Below are positions 34,164 to 42,492 of a stretch of 64,000 bases of DNA, in pieces. The first letter of the stretch is position 1, and every line of letters begins with the position of its first letter. The translations under genes were made by a program, and so were the position numbers. The DNA comes from Umezawaea endophytica (GTDB lineage Bacteria; Actinomycetota; Actinomycetes; Mycobacteriales; Pseudonocardiaceae). The stretch lies in NCBI RefSeq assembly GCF_025061645.1, contig NZ_JANYMP010000022.1:22047-86046 (forward strand). The letters are read 5' to 3'. The notes below the pieces were generated by a model. The model searched no databases. It was not told the origin of the DNA and saw nothing but the letters and a program-made list of their open reading frames with translations.

Positions 34164-35954
34164 GTGTTCACCACCCGGCCGGAACTCGTCGGCACCCACG
34201 GCATGGTCGCGTCCACCCACTGGCTCGCGTCGTCGGCAGGAATGGCCGTGCTGGAGGCGGGCGGCAACGCGTTCGACGCCGCCGTCGCGGCGGGCTTCGT
34301 GCTCCAGGTCGTCGAGCCGCACCTGAACGGGCCCGGCGGCGAGGTGCCGATCGTCTTCTCGTCGGTCAACGAGACCGCGCCCCGCGTGCTGTGCGGCCAG
34401 GGGGTCGCCCCGGCGGGCGCGACCATCGACCACTACACCGGCCTCGGCCTGGACCTGGTGCCCGGCAGCGGGCTGCTCGCGGCCACCGTGCCCGGCTCGT
34501 GGGACGGCTGGCTGACGCTGCTCCGCGACTACGGCACCAAGTCGCTGCGGGAGGTCCTCGACTACGCGATCGGCTACGCCCGCGACGGGTTCCCGGTGCT
34601 GGAGCGGGTGTCGTTCACCATCTCCAGGGTCTCCGACCTGTTCCGGGACCACTGGCCGACGTCGGCCGCGCAGTGGATGCCCGGCGGGCAGGTTCCCGAG
34701 CCGGGCTCGCGGTTCCGCAACCCGAAGCTCGCCGAGACGTGGGAGTGGCTGCTGGCCGCCGGTGAGGCCGCGGGCGGCGACCGGGAGGCGCAGATCGAAG
34801 CTGCTCGCCGCGCTTGGTCGCAGGGTTTCGTGGCCGCGCAGATCGACGACTTCTGCCGCACGGCGTTCCGCGACGACTCCGGCCGCGACCACGCGGGTGT
34901 GCTGACCGGCGCGGACATGGCCGGGTGGGAGGCGACCTACGAGGACGCCGTCACCGCCGACTTCGGCGACTGGACGGTCGCCAAGTGCGGCGCCTGGTCG
35001 CAGGGACCCGTTCTGCTGCAACAGCTCCGGCTGCTGGAGGGCTTCTCCGACCGGCTGTCCTACGTGGACGGCGCGCCCACCGCCGAGACGGTCCACCTCG
35101 CCGTCGAGTGCGCGAAGCTCGCGTTCGCCGACCGCGAGGCCTGGTACGGCGACTCCGGTGACGTGCCGCTGGACGTGCTGCTGTCCCGCGAGTACGCGGA
35201 CGTGTGCCGCAAGCTGGTGGACGAGAACGCCTCGCTGGACCTGCGCCCCGGTTCGCCGAACGACCTGAAGCCCCGGCTGGCCGCGCACATCCGGCGCGGC
35301 CCGAGCGCGGTGACCGACCTCGGCGGCGCCATCGGTGAGCCGACGGTCGAACGCTCGGGCACCACCAAGGGCGACACCGTGCACGTCGACGTCGTGGACC
35401 GCTGGGGCAACCTGGTCTCCGCGACCCCGTCCGGCGGCTGGCTCCAGTCGTCGCCGGTGATCCCGTCGCTCGGGTTCTGCCTCGGCAGCCGCGCGCAGAT
35501 GTTCTGGCTGGACGAGGGCCTGCCGAACTCACTCGCCCCCGGCAAGCGCCCCCGCACCACGCTGAGCCCGACGCTCGCGCTGCGCGAGGGCCTGCCCGCG
35601 CTGGCGTTCGGCACGCCCGGCGGCGACCAGCAGGACCAGTGGCAGCTCGGGTTCTGGCTCGCGCACACCACCGGCGGCCTGAACCTCCAGGAGTCGATCG
35701 ACTCCCCGGCGTGGCACAGCAACGCGTTCCCCAGTTCCTTCTTCCCCCGCGCGTGGACGCCGGGTGAACTGGTCGTGGAGTCCCGGATCGGGGCGGCGGC
35801 CGTGGCCGAGCTCGCCGACCGCGGCCACACCGTGGTCGACGCGGGCGAGTGGGCGCTGGGCCGGATGTCCGCCGTGTCACGGGATTCGCGCGACGGGCTG
35901 CTCCGCGCCGCCGCCAACCCGCGCGGCGGCCAGGGCTACGCCGTCGGCCGCTAG
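34164..35954 (+). CDS. Gamma-glutamyltransferase family protein
   Basis: A 596-residue Ntn hydrolase of the GGT family, which autoprocesses and cleaves gamma-glutamyl bonds in glutathione-like peptides or acylates cephalosporins. The precursor half has 'GMVASTHWLASSAGMAVLEAGGNAFDAA'-like family start (positions 34,200-34,280) and 'LNGPGGEVP'. The small-subunit nucleophile Thr is in 'GDTVHVDVVDRWGNLVSATPSGG', followed by 'RPRTTLSPTLA' and 'FGTPGGDQQ'. There is no signal peptide, so it is probably cytoplasmic. Actinomycetes of this family lack glutathione, so the true substrate is uncertain. GTG 34164 is the start. Confidence 0.9.
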   Translation: MFTTRPELVGTHGMVASTHWLASSAGMAVLEAGGNAFDAAVAAGFVLQVVEPHLNGPGGEVPIVFSSVNETAPRVLCGQGVAPAGATIDHYTGLGLDLVPGSGLLAATVPGSWDGWLTLLRDYGTKSLREVLDYAIGYARDGFPVLERVSFTISRVSDLFRDHWPTSAAQWMPGGQVPEPGSRFRNPKLAETWEWLLAAGEAAGGDREAQIEAARRAWSQGFVAAQIDDFCRTAFRDDSGRDHAGVLTGADMAGWEATYEDAVTADFGDWTVAKCGAWSQGPVLLQQLRLLEGFSDRLSYVDGAPTAETVHLAVECAKLAFADREAWYGDSGDVPLDVLLSREYADVCRKLVDENASLDLRPGSPNDLKPRLAAHIRRGPSAVTDLGGAIGEPTVERSGTTKGDTVHVDVVDRWGNLVSATPSGGWLQSSPVIPSLGFCLGSRAQMFWLDEGLPNSLAPGKRPRTTLSPTLALREGLPALAFGTPGGDQQDQWQLGFWLAHTTGGLNLQESIDSPAWHSNAFPSSFFPRAWTPGELVVESRIGAAAVAELADRGHTVVDAGEWALGRMSAVSRDSRDGLLRAAANPRGGQGYAVGR

Positions 35955-35965
35955 CCGGGAGAAGT

Positions 35966-36008
35966 GGAACGGCCCCAGCCCGAGGGGGGAGGGGACCGGG
36001 GCCGTTCC
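35966..36008 (+). terminator. Hairpin terminator after gamma-glutamyltransferase
   Basis: An 11-bp perfect stem (35966-35976 and 35998-36008) with a G-rich 21-nt loop begins 11 nt after the stop. Confidence 0.75.
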
Positions 36009-36229
36009 GGCTCTGGGGGGCTCTCGGTGATCTTCCCGAGTTCCTCTGGGCGCGAAGGTGCCGCATCCGGGCGTTCAGAGCAAGGCGCGTAGTCCACCTG
36101 GGTTACCGGATTCACCCGCGAGGGGGGCTGTCCGCGTCGTACAGCTCCTCCGCTACCGCCGTTGACGTACGTCCCGCTGCCGCCTCAGCGCCGACGCCGA
36201 TCCCCGGTCCGCTCCCGTACGGTCGAAGC

Positions 36230-37036
36230 GTGTTCCTCCTGCCCTACGCCTGGTTCGCGGCGACCTTCGGGTTGTTGTTCCTGGGCAAGCGGTACCCGGT
36301 GGCGACGATCGCGCTCACCGGGGCCTCGACGTGGCTGTACTACGTGACGGGCCACTGGGGGCCGCTCGTGGCGGCGCCCGCGCTGGCGGTGTTCGGCCTC
36401 GGGCGGCGGCGCGCGGTGGAGCGGCGGCGGTACCGGTCGGAGCAGGAGCGGCTGCGGATCGCGCGCGAGGTGCACGACGTGGTGGCGCACAGCCTGGCGA
36501 TGATCAACGTGCAGGCCGGGGTGGCGGCGCACGTGGCCGACCGCAAGCCCGAGGAGGCCGTGAAGGCGCTGCTGGCGATCAAGGAGGCCAGCCGGGCGGC
36601 CTTGGTCGACCTGCGGGCGACGCTCGGCGTGCTGCGGAGCGGTGAGGGCACGGCTCCCGCGCCGAGCCTCGCGCGGCTCGACGAACTGCTCGCGCCGGTG
36701 GGCAAACCGGTCGACGTGCGTGGTGAACCGGGCGATCTGCCCGCGCCGGTGGACGTGGCCGCGTACCGGATCGTGCAGGAGTCGGTGACGAACGCCCTCC
36801 GGTACGCGCCGGACGCCACCAGGATCACCGTCGAGTTCGAGCGGACCGGTGGTCGGCTCGAGATCGTCGTCCGGGACGACGGGCGGACCTCGATGCCGAG
36901 CATCGGGGCGGGCACCGGGTTGGCCGGGATGCGGGAACGGGCGGAAGCGCTCGGCGGGACGGTCGTGGCCGGAGGAGTGGAGGGCGGCGGGTTCGAGGTG
37001 CGGGCCGTGCTGCCGGTCGGAGGGGGAGAAGCGTGA
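36230..37036 (+). CDS. NarL-type sensor histidine kinase (HisKA_3)
   Basis: A sensor kinase of about 268 residues. Two short membrane helices (about 3-19 and 28-58) are followed by the HisKA_3 dimerisation helix with the phospho-acceptor His in 'REVHDVVAHSLAMINVQAGVA'-type sequence (positions about 36,466-36,520). The ATPase domain has 'YRIVQESVTNALRYA' (N box), 'VRDDGRT' and 'GTGLAGMRERAEALGG' (G boxes). The input domain is minimal, so it may sense within the membrane or through a partner. GTG 36230 is the best start before helix 1; the ribosome site is weak. It overlaps the regulator gene by 4 nt. Confidence 0.9.
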   Translation: MFLLPYAWFAATFGLLFLGKRYPVATIALTGASTWLYYVTGHWGPLVAAPALAVFGLGRRRAVERRRYRSEQERLRIAREVHDVVAHSLAMINVQAGVAAHVADRKPEEAVKALLAIKEASRAALVDLRATLGVLRSGEGTAPAPSLARLDELLAPVGKPVDVRGEPGDLPAPVDVAAYRIVQESVTNALRYAPDATRITVEFERTGGRLEIVVRDDGRTSMPSIGAGTGLAGMRERAEALGGTVVAGGVEGGGFEVRAVLPVGGGEA

Positions 37037-37698
37037 TCAGGGTCGTGGTGGCCGATGACCAGGCGCTGGTCCGGGCGGGATTCCGGCTGCTGCTGGACAC
37101 CGAGGACGGGTTCGAGGTCGTCGGGGAGGCCGGTGACGGGGCCGAGGCCGTGGTGCAGGCGAAGGTCCACCGGCCGGACGTCGTGCTGATGGACATCCGG
37201 ATGCCCGGAACGGACGGTCTGGAGGCGACCAGGCTGATCTCGGGGGACCCGGAGCTGGGGGACACGAAGGTGCTGGTCCTGACGACGTTCGACGTGGACG
37301 AGTACGTCTTCGACGCCCTGCGGGGTGGGGCCAGTGGGTTCCTGCTGAAGGACGTCGAGCCGGTGGAGCTGCTGCACGCCCTGCGGGTGGTCGCTGCGGG
37401 TGATGCCCTACTTGCACCGAGCGTGACCAGGAAACTCATCGCGGAGTACGCGTCCCGGCCGGAGAATCGTCGCCTTCACCCGTCCGCGCTGCGAGAGCTC
37501 ACTGATCGTGAGCGAGAGGTTCTGGCGCTGGTCGCGGGCGGGCTGTCGAACGACGAGATAGCGGAACACCTGGTCATCAGCCCTGCGACGGCCAGGACGC
37601 ACGTCAGCCGCATCATGACGAAGATATCCGCTCGGGACCGCGCGCAACTCGTCGTACTCGCTTATGAATCGGGACTCGTAACCCCTAGAAGATTATGA
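37033..37698 (+). CDS. NarL/LuxR-type response regulator
   Basis: A 221-residue partner of the kinase encoded just upstream. The receiver domain begins 'IRVVVADDQALVRAGFRLLL' with the phosphorylatable Asp in 'PDVVLMDIRMPG' (about residue 55) and Lys in 'GFLLKDVEP'. The C-terminal LuxR helix-turn-helix is 'LTDREREVLALVAGGLSNDE' followed by 'ATARTHVSRIMTK'. GTG start overlaps the kinase stop by 4 nt. Similar two-gene systems regulate membrane stress or antibiotic-related genes. No adjacent target operon is obvious here. Confidence 0.95.
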   Translation: MIRVVVADDQALVRAGFRLLLDTEDGFEVVGEAGDGAEAVVQAKVHRPDVVLMDIRMPGTDGLEATRLISGDPELGDTKVLVLTTFDVDEYVFDALRGGASGFLLKDVEPVELLHALRVVAAGDALLAPSVTRKLIAEYASRPENRRLHPSALRELTDREREVLALVAGGLSNDEIAEHLVISPATARTHVSRIMTKISARDRAQLVVLAYESGLVTPRRL

Positions 37699-37779
37699 GT
37701 AATTCATGAGTTCCGTTACCGCCTGTATTGGTCGTATTGGTCACGCTGCCATTGTTTACGCAGCGCGACCATTTGTGCA

Positions 37780-38154
37780 CTAGGCGATAGCGCCGGGCGG
37801 CAGGTTCAGCTTGAACGGCAACGTCGTGACGACAGCCAGATCCGAGGCCGTGCTCTTCATCAACGTGGGCGCGTTGCGAGCGCCCGGCTCCGGCAGGTGG
37901 AGCAGGCGGTCGACGGCCTCGACCAGTTGGCCCTCGTAGATCCAGACGGCCTGCGCGGGTCGTGTGCTGTCACGAACCGCAGGTAGACGGCCTGCGCGAG
38001 CCTCGGTCTCGGACCAGAAGAGGATCGAGTCGATGAACCCTCTGCGCTGCTTGAACGCCATGATCCGGTCGAGTTCGCCTTCGCCGTCCCGCAGGTGCAG
38101 GAACTGGAAACCACTTTCGCGCAACTCGATGACCTTGCTCAGTGCGAGATCCAT
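37780..38154 (-). CDS. Uncharacterised 124-residue protein
   Basis: A soluble protein I do not recognise. It has an N-terminal 'MDLALSKVIELRESGFQFLHL', 'RIMAFKQRRGFIDSILFWSETEARAGRL'-type middle (positions about 37,990-38,070) and a hydrophobic C-terminal 'VVTTLPFKLNLPPGAIA'. The GC content and codon bias are lower than in its neighbours, suggesting recent acquisition. No partner gene is adjacent. Confidence 0.65.
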   Translation of the reverse strand: MDLALSKVIELRESGFQFLHLRDGEGELDRIMAFKQRRGFIDSILFWSETEARAGRLPAVRDSTRPAQAVWIYEGQLVEAVDRLLHLPEPGARNAPTLMKSTASDLAVVTTLPFKLNLPPGAIA

Positions 38155-38525
38155 GACGCACCTACCTCTGTGAGGTCCCGGGTCGGGCGTAGACCGATCC
38201 CAATATCAACTGGAATGGATCGTACGGCAAGCCGGGGAATCCGACATAGACCTGTGGGTTGTATCTATGTCTCAATCGGGGAAGCGGGGAGAATCTTGTC
38301 CTGTTGTTGTCTTGTCTTCTTGGGCGCGGCTCTGAGCACTCTGAAGGTTCGTGCCAGAAAAGCGACACTTGCCAAAGTGACCACGGTCACATGCAACCAC
38401 ATCACGGCCTCCGTCGAGTGATCGGGGGTCCGGATGGGCGCGACCCACCCGTATAGACGTGGAGCACTTGTGTGAGGTTGCAGATCCATCTGACCGACCG
38501 AGGCGGCCCTGGATACCCTGATCGT
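38155..38525. other. Intergenic region with lower GC content
   Basis: About 370 nt between the divergent uncharacterised gene and the AlgX-like gene. Composition is visibly less GC-rich than the surroundings (T-rich around 38,290-38,330). Open frames here are short and lack coding bias. It should hold promoters for both flanking genes. I find no strong inverted repeat or known regulatory motif. Confidence 0.5.
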
Positions 38526-39851
38526 GTGACCGCCAACCGGCTCGACGCGCCGACACCACCCGGAGGTGGTCCCGGCCTGCCGCCGTTGGCCGAGTCGTGG
38601 CTCCCGCGCGAGCACCCGCTGCACCGGCCGAGGCACGGGGCCCGCCAGACGACGGCCCGCGTCGCCGCGCTCGTGTTCTTCTGCGTCCCGCTGTTGTTGC
38701 TGGTCGTGGGCGTGCGAGCCCCCGAGTTCGAGAACCGGAAGCTCGCGGACTTCCCGTCCATCACCGACGGCTTCGGGCTCTTCACCGGCCTGGACCAGTG
38801 GGCGACCGACCACCTGCCGCTGCGCGACAAGGCGGTCCTGGCCGAGGACTCGATCAGCCGCGGCCTGTTCGGCGAGCCGCCGCCGCTGGGGCAGAAGCCC
38901 GCCGTGGTCGGCCCCGTGCAAGCACCCGTCCAGACGCCGAGCGCGTCCGACGAGGACCGCGACAAGCTGCGCGCCAGCGGGTTCCCCAAGGTCATCGAAG
39001 GCACGAGCGGCTGGCTCTACCTGGGCTACGACGTCCTCGGCGCGTGCCTGCCCGAGCGCTCGGTCGACGACGTGATCGGCGGGATGAAGAAGCTTCGGGA
39101 AGCCGTCGAGTCGTCCGGGCGGAAGTTCGTCCTGGTCGTCGCGCCGGACAAGACCACGATGGTCCCCGAGCACCTGCCCGCCGAGTACATCGGCAAGGCC
39201 TGCTCGACCGAGGCGCGCGAGAACTTCTGGAAGCGGGCCGTGTCCGACGCGGGCGTGCTCGACGTCCGGCCCGCGCTGGGCGTCGCCGCGGACCGCCGCG
39301 GCGCCCCCGTCTACTCGGACATCGACACGCACTGGACCCACGAGGGCGGCCTGGCGATGACGCGCCTCATCGCCGAAGCGGCGCAGCCGGGCGTGACCGC
39401 GACGTGGAAGGCGACGCCCGCGACCGTCGTCCAGCGCGAAGGCGACCTGCCGACGCTGCTGGGCAAGACCGTCGAGTTCTCGTTGCAGACCTACGACCTG
39501 GCGGCGGACGGCCAGACCGTGCAGAGCAAGGCGGTCGACAAGGCGTTCCGCGATCCGCTCAAGCTGCCCAGCGCGTCAGGCAAGGGCGTCGTGCGGACCA
39601 AGGTCGGCATGATCGCCGACTCGTTCACGCTGCCCGCCGTCCCGTACCTCAGCGGCGGGTTCGCCGACCTGACCGTGGTGCACAGCGACACGGCGGGCAC
39701 GGACGTCGACAAGGTCGTGAGCACGCTGGTGAACAGCGACGTCGTCGTGTTCGAAGCCGTCGAGCGCAGCCTCACGGCGGGCATCAACCCGATGGTGTCC
39801 GACCAGGTCATCGCGAAGGTGAAGACCGAACTGGCCAAGCGCCGCCGCTAG
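38526..39851 (+). CDS. AlgX/AlgJ-like SGNH-fold membrane protein (polysaccharide O-acetylation)
   Basis: A 441-residue protein anchored by one N-terminal helix (about 41-60, 'VAALVFFCVPLLLLVVGV'). The extracytoplasmic domain resembles AlgX/AlgJ/DltD-type acyl-transfer enzymes: 'ENRKLADFPSI', 'GTSGWLYLGYD', 'VLVVAPDKTT' and the Asp-His pair in 'DIDTHWTHEGG'. The candidate catalytic Ser lies in 'MIADSFTLPA'. Such proteins work with membrane-bound O-acyltransferases to acetylate surface polysaccharide; the acyltransferase 3 gene 4 kb away could be the partner. GTG 38526 is the start. The stop shares CTAG with the convergent glycosyltransferase gene. Confidence 0.82.
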   Translation: MTANRLDAPTPPGGGPGLPPLAESWLPREHPLHRPRHGARQTTARVAALVFFCVPLLLLVVGVRAPEFENRKLADFPSITDGFGLFTGLDQWATDHLPLRDKAVLAEDSISRGLFGEPPPLGQKPAVVGPVQAPVQTPSASDEDRDKLRASGFPKVIEGTSGWLYLGYDVLGACLPERSVDDVIGGMKKLREAVESSGRKFVLVVAPDKTTMVPEHLPAEYIGKACSTEARENFWKRAVSDAGVLDVRPALGVAADRRGAPVYSDIDTHWTHEGGLAMTRLIAEAAQPGVTATWKATPATVVQREGDLPTLLGKTVEFSLQTYDLAADGQTVQSKAVDKAFRDPLKLPSASGKGVVRTKVGMIADSFTLPAVPYLSGGFADLTVVHSDTAGTDVDKVVSTLVNSDVVVFEAVERSLTAGINPMVSDQVIAKVKTELAKRRR

Positions 39852-41578
39852 GACTGGCGCTTCTCCCGCGCCTTCTTCGCCACCGCGCCCGCCAGCCGCA
39901 CCGGCGCGCTCACCTTCCACGACGTGGAGGCGCGCAGCTCGGACAGCGCGAAGTGCGCGTTGGTCGACACCTGCTCGGTATGCGCCAACTGGGCCCGCAC
40001 CGCCGCCAACTCGCCCTCCAGCGCGTCGATCCGGCGCTGGAGCACCTCTTCGCGCTCCAACCGGCGGTCCAGCGACCGCACCGACCCCGGCGGCAGCAGC
40101 AGCGGCTTCTCGTCCAGCGCCACGTGCACCATCGACCGCATCACCAGCCACTCGTCGGTGGCCACCGCGTGCGAGGACGACTTCTCCGACCACTTGTTGT
40201 AGATCGAGGTCATCTCTTCGGTGTCGTGGACGCCGCAGAACGACGCCGCGCGCACCAGGAACTCCCAGTCCTCGCACACCGTCAGCGACTCGTCGAACCG
40301 GAAACCCATCTCCACCAGCACGCGCGGGAACGCGAAGCAGTGGAACGGCGTCTCGTTCTGCCGGATGTGCTTGACCATGTCGAACCGCGTGGCGTACGTG
40401 GGCGTCAGCGGACCGGTCGCGGTGTGCGTGGCGAGCAGGCCGTTCGGCGCCCACTCGCGGTGCTGCTCGGCGGCCCACCAGCGGACCAGCGTCCCCGGTG
40501 AGGTCCGCGCGCCCGACTTGATGTTCTCCACCCAGTTCGCGGTCACCAGGTCGTCGTCGTCCAGGAACACGACGTACTCGCCGCGCGCCGCCGCCAAGCC
40601 CGCGTTCGCGGGCCTGCCGCGGGTGCCGCCGTCGCACGGCACGACCGTCACGCGGTGGGCGAGGTTGCCCTCGAACTGGTCGACGACGCCCCGCACCTCC
40701 GTCTCCATCGAGGAGTCGTGCACGACCATCACGACCTCGAAGTCGAGGTCGGTCTGCGCACCGAGGCAGCACAGGACGTCGACGAGCGTGTCCGGGCGCT
40801 TGCCCTGGGTCCGCATCACCACGGTGAGGAACGGCTGCTCCTCCTCGACGGCGACCGCGACCCGAGCCGCGCCGCGGTGGTAGCGGCGGACGAACTGGTT
40901 GACCTTGCCGTGCTCGTCCGCGCCGGACCGCACCTGGTCCACGAGCGCGCCGAGCGTCGACTTCGGCTCGAACAGCGGGTGGCCCGCGCGGCTCTGGTCC
41001 GACCGGTTCAGCACGAAGTCCTCGCGCGCGGCCTCGTACCAGCCGGTCGACACCATCAGCTCGGTCAGCGTGCGCTCGGTGAAGAAGCGCACGTGCGTCC
41101 GGTCCAGCAGGCCCGACTCGGTCATGTCCCAGCGGCCTGCCAGCAACTGCCGCGCCAGGTCCACGTGGCCGACGTTCGGGACGCTGACCACCAGCTCCAC
41201 GTCCGACTGCTCGGCGGCGAGGCTCGCGAGCACCTCCAGCACCGACTTCGGGTCGGGCACGTGCTCCAGCACGTCCAGGCACAGCACGGCGGCGACCCGG
41301 CGGCCGTTCACCACCTTGTCCAGCGCTTCCCGCAGGTCAGGGCGGGTCAGGTCGAGCACGTGCGCCTCGACGCCGCGCTCGGTCAGCGCGGCCACCGACT
41401 CCTCGTCCAGGTCGAGGCCGACGTAGGTCGCGCCCAGCGCACCCAGTGGGCCCGCCACCGCACCCGCGCCGCACCCGACGTCCAGCACCACGCGGCCCTC
41501 GGGCGCGCTCGTGGACAGCAGTCGCACGGCGGAGCCGTACGGGCCCGCTTCGTTGAAGTCGAATTCGTAGTTGCCCAC
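39848..41578 (-). CDS. Fusion of SAM methyltransferase and GT2 glycosyltransferase
   Basis: A 576-residue two-domain protein. The N-terminal half (about 1-190) is a class I methyltransferase, with 'VVLDVGCGAGAVAGPLG' for SAM binding and 'VLCLDVLEHVPDP' in motif IV. The middle (about 265-480) is a GT-A glycosyltransferase, with 'LTVVMRTQGKRPDTL', 'VFLDDDDLVTANWVENI' (the DxD-like metal site) and 'VCEDWEFLVRAA'. The C-terminus (about 510-576) is a coiled coil followed by a basic tail. It probably builds and methylates a cell-surface glycan. It shares a CTAG stop with the AlgX-like gene on the other strand. Confidence 0.88.
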   Translation of the reverse strand: MGNYEFDFNEAGPYGSAVRLLSTSAPEGRVVLDVGCGAGAVAGPLGALGATYVGLDLDEESVAALTERGVEAHVLDLTRPDLREALDKVVNGRRVAAVLCLDVLEHVPDPKSVLEVLASLAAEQSDVELVVSVPNVGHVDLARQLLAGRWDMTESGLLDRTHVRFFTERTLTELMVSTGWYEAAREDFVLNRSDQSRAGHPLFEPKSTLGALVDQVRSGADEHGKVNQFVRRYHRGAARVAVAVEEEQPFLTVVMRTQGKRPDTLVDVLCCLGAQTDLDFEVVMVVHDSSMETEVRGVVDQFEGNLAHRVTVVPCDGGTRGRPANAGLAAARGEYVVFLDDDDLVTANWVENIKSGARTSPGTLVRWWAAEQHREWAPNGLLATHTATGPLTPTYATRFDMVKHIRQNETPFHCFAFPRVLVEMGFRFDESLTVCEDWEFLVRAASFCGVHDTEEMTSIYNKWSEKSSSHAVATDEWLVMRSMVHVALDEKPLLLPPGSVRSLDRRLEREEVLQRRIDALEGELAAVRAQLAHTEQVSTNAHFALSELRASTSWKVSAPVRLAGAVAKKAREKRQS

Positions 41579-41589
41579 GGGTGCATCCC

Positions 41590-42492
41590 TCAGAATCGGC
41601 GGCGGCCGTACTCACCGTTGATGAAGTCGGCCACCGAAGCGGCGTCGGGCAGCACCGGCGGCAGGTCGCCACCGGAGTGCCTGCGCTGGTACTCCTCGAG
41701 CGCACGGCGCTGCTCGTCGCTGCCGTGGACCTCCAGGACCTCGACCGTCTCGGTGACGATGTCGGGCCGGTCGAACCTGGTCGCCAGCATCAACCTGCCG
41801 AGGATGCCCTCGTACGGCTCGATCGCCGTCGTGCGCACCCCGGCCTTGGCGTCCAGCCGCTTGTCGTGGAACAGCACCGCCCTCGGCTGGTGCACGACCC
41901 GCTTGCCGCGCATCCGCAGCCGCCAGCTCAGGTCGACGTCGTTGACGTAGGAGGGGAACCACCGCGCGTCGAACCCGCCGACGGCGTGGAAGTCCGCGCT
42001 GCGCACCACGAGGCACGCGCCGCTGGCCCAGCTCTGGTCGCCGAGCCGCGGGTCGAAGTGCTTCGGGTGCTCGCACGGGATCTGCCTGCCGTCGGCGGCG
42101 ACGACCTCGGGGTCCCGCAGGGCTTCCACCAGGTGCCGCACCAGCGTCGGCGCGACGTAGCTGTCCGGGTTGAGGAACAGCACGGCGTCCTCGAGAGCGC
42201 CCTCGGCCAGCGCGTTGGAGCCCGCGCTGTGGCCGAGGTTCGCCTGGAAGAACGTGTGCTCCAACTCGACGCGCGGGTCGGCGCCCGCGCGCAGCTCCCG
42301 CAGGTCACCCTCGCCGATCACCGGCACGTCCGAGCAGTCGCCGATGGCCAGGACCACCTTGTTCAGCCCGACCTCGGGGGCGTCCAGCGCGAGCTGCGCC
42401 GACCGGTTGAGGGCGCGGACGCAGCGCCAGACCTCGGCGAGCGGGTTCTCGTAGAGCACGACCGCGACCCGCACGGACGACGGAGAACTCAT
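41590..42492 (-). CDS. GT2 family glycosyltransferase (rhamnosyltransferase-like)
   Basis: A 300-residue GT-A enzyme. It has 'VRVAVVLYENPLAEV', 'HTFFQANLGHSAGSN', the DxD-equivalent 'LFLNPDSYVAP', and 'SGACLVVRSADFHAVGGFD' with 'YVNDVDLSWRLRMRGKRV', the family acceptor-side signature (positions about 41,890-42,040). It would transfer a sugar from a nucleotide donor to a polysaccharide or lipid carrier on the cytoplasmic face. It is 11 nt upstream of the fusion gene and overlaps the paralogous membrane-protein gene by 4 nt. Confidence 0.9.
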   Translation of the reverse strand: MSSPSSVRVAVVLYENPLAEVWRCVRALNRSAQLALDAPEVGLNKVVLAIGDCSDVPVIGEGDLRELRAGADPRVELEHTFFQANLGHSAGSNALAEGALEDAVLFLNPDSYVAPTLVRHLVEALRDPEVVAADGRQIPCEHPKHFDPRLGDQSWASGACLVVRSADFHAVGGFDARWFPSYVNDVDLSWRLRMRGKRVVHQPRAVLFHDKRLDAKAGVRTTAIEPYEGILGRLMLATRFDRPDIVTETVEVLEVHGSDEQRRALEEYQRRHSGGDLPPVLPDAASVADFINGEYGRRRF

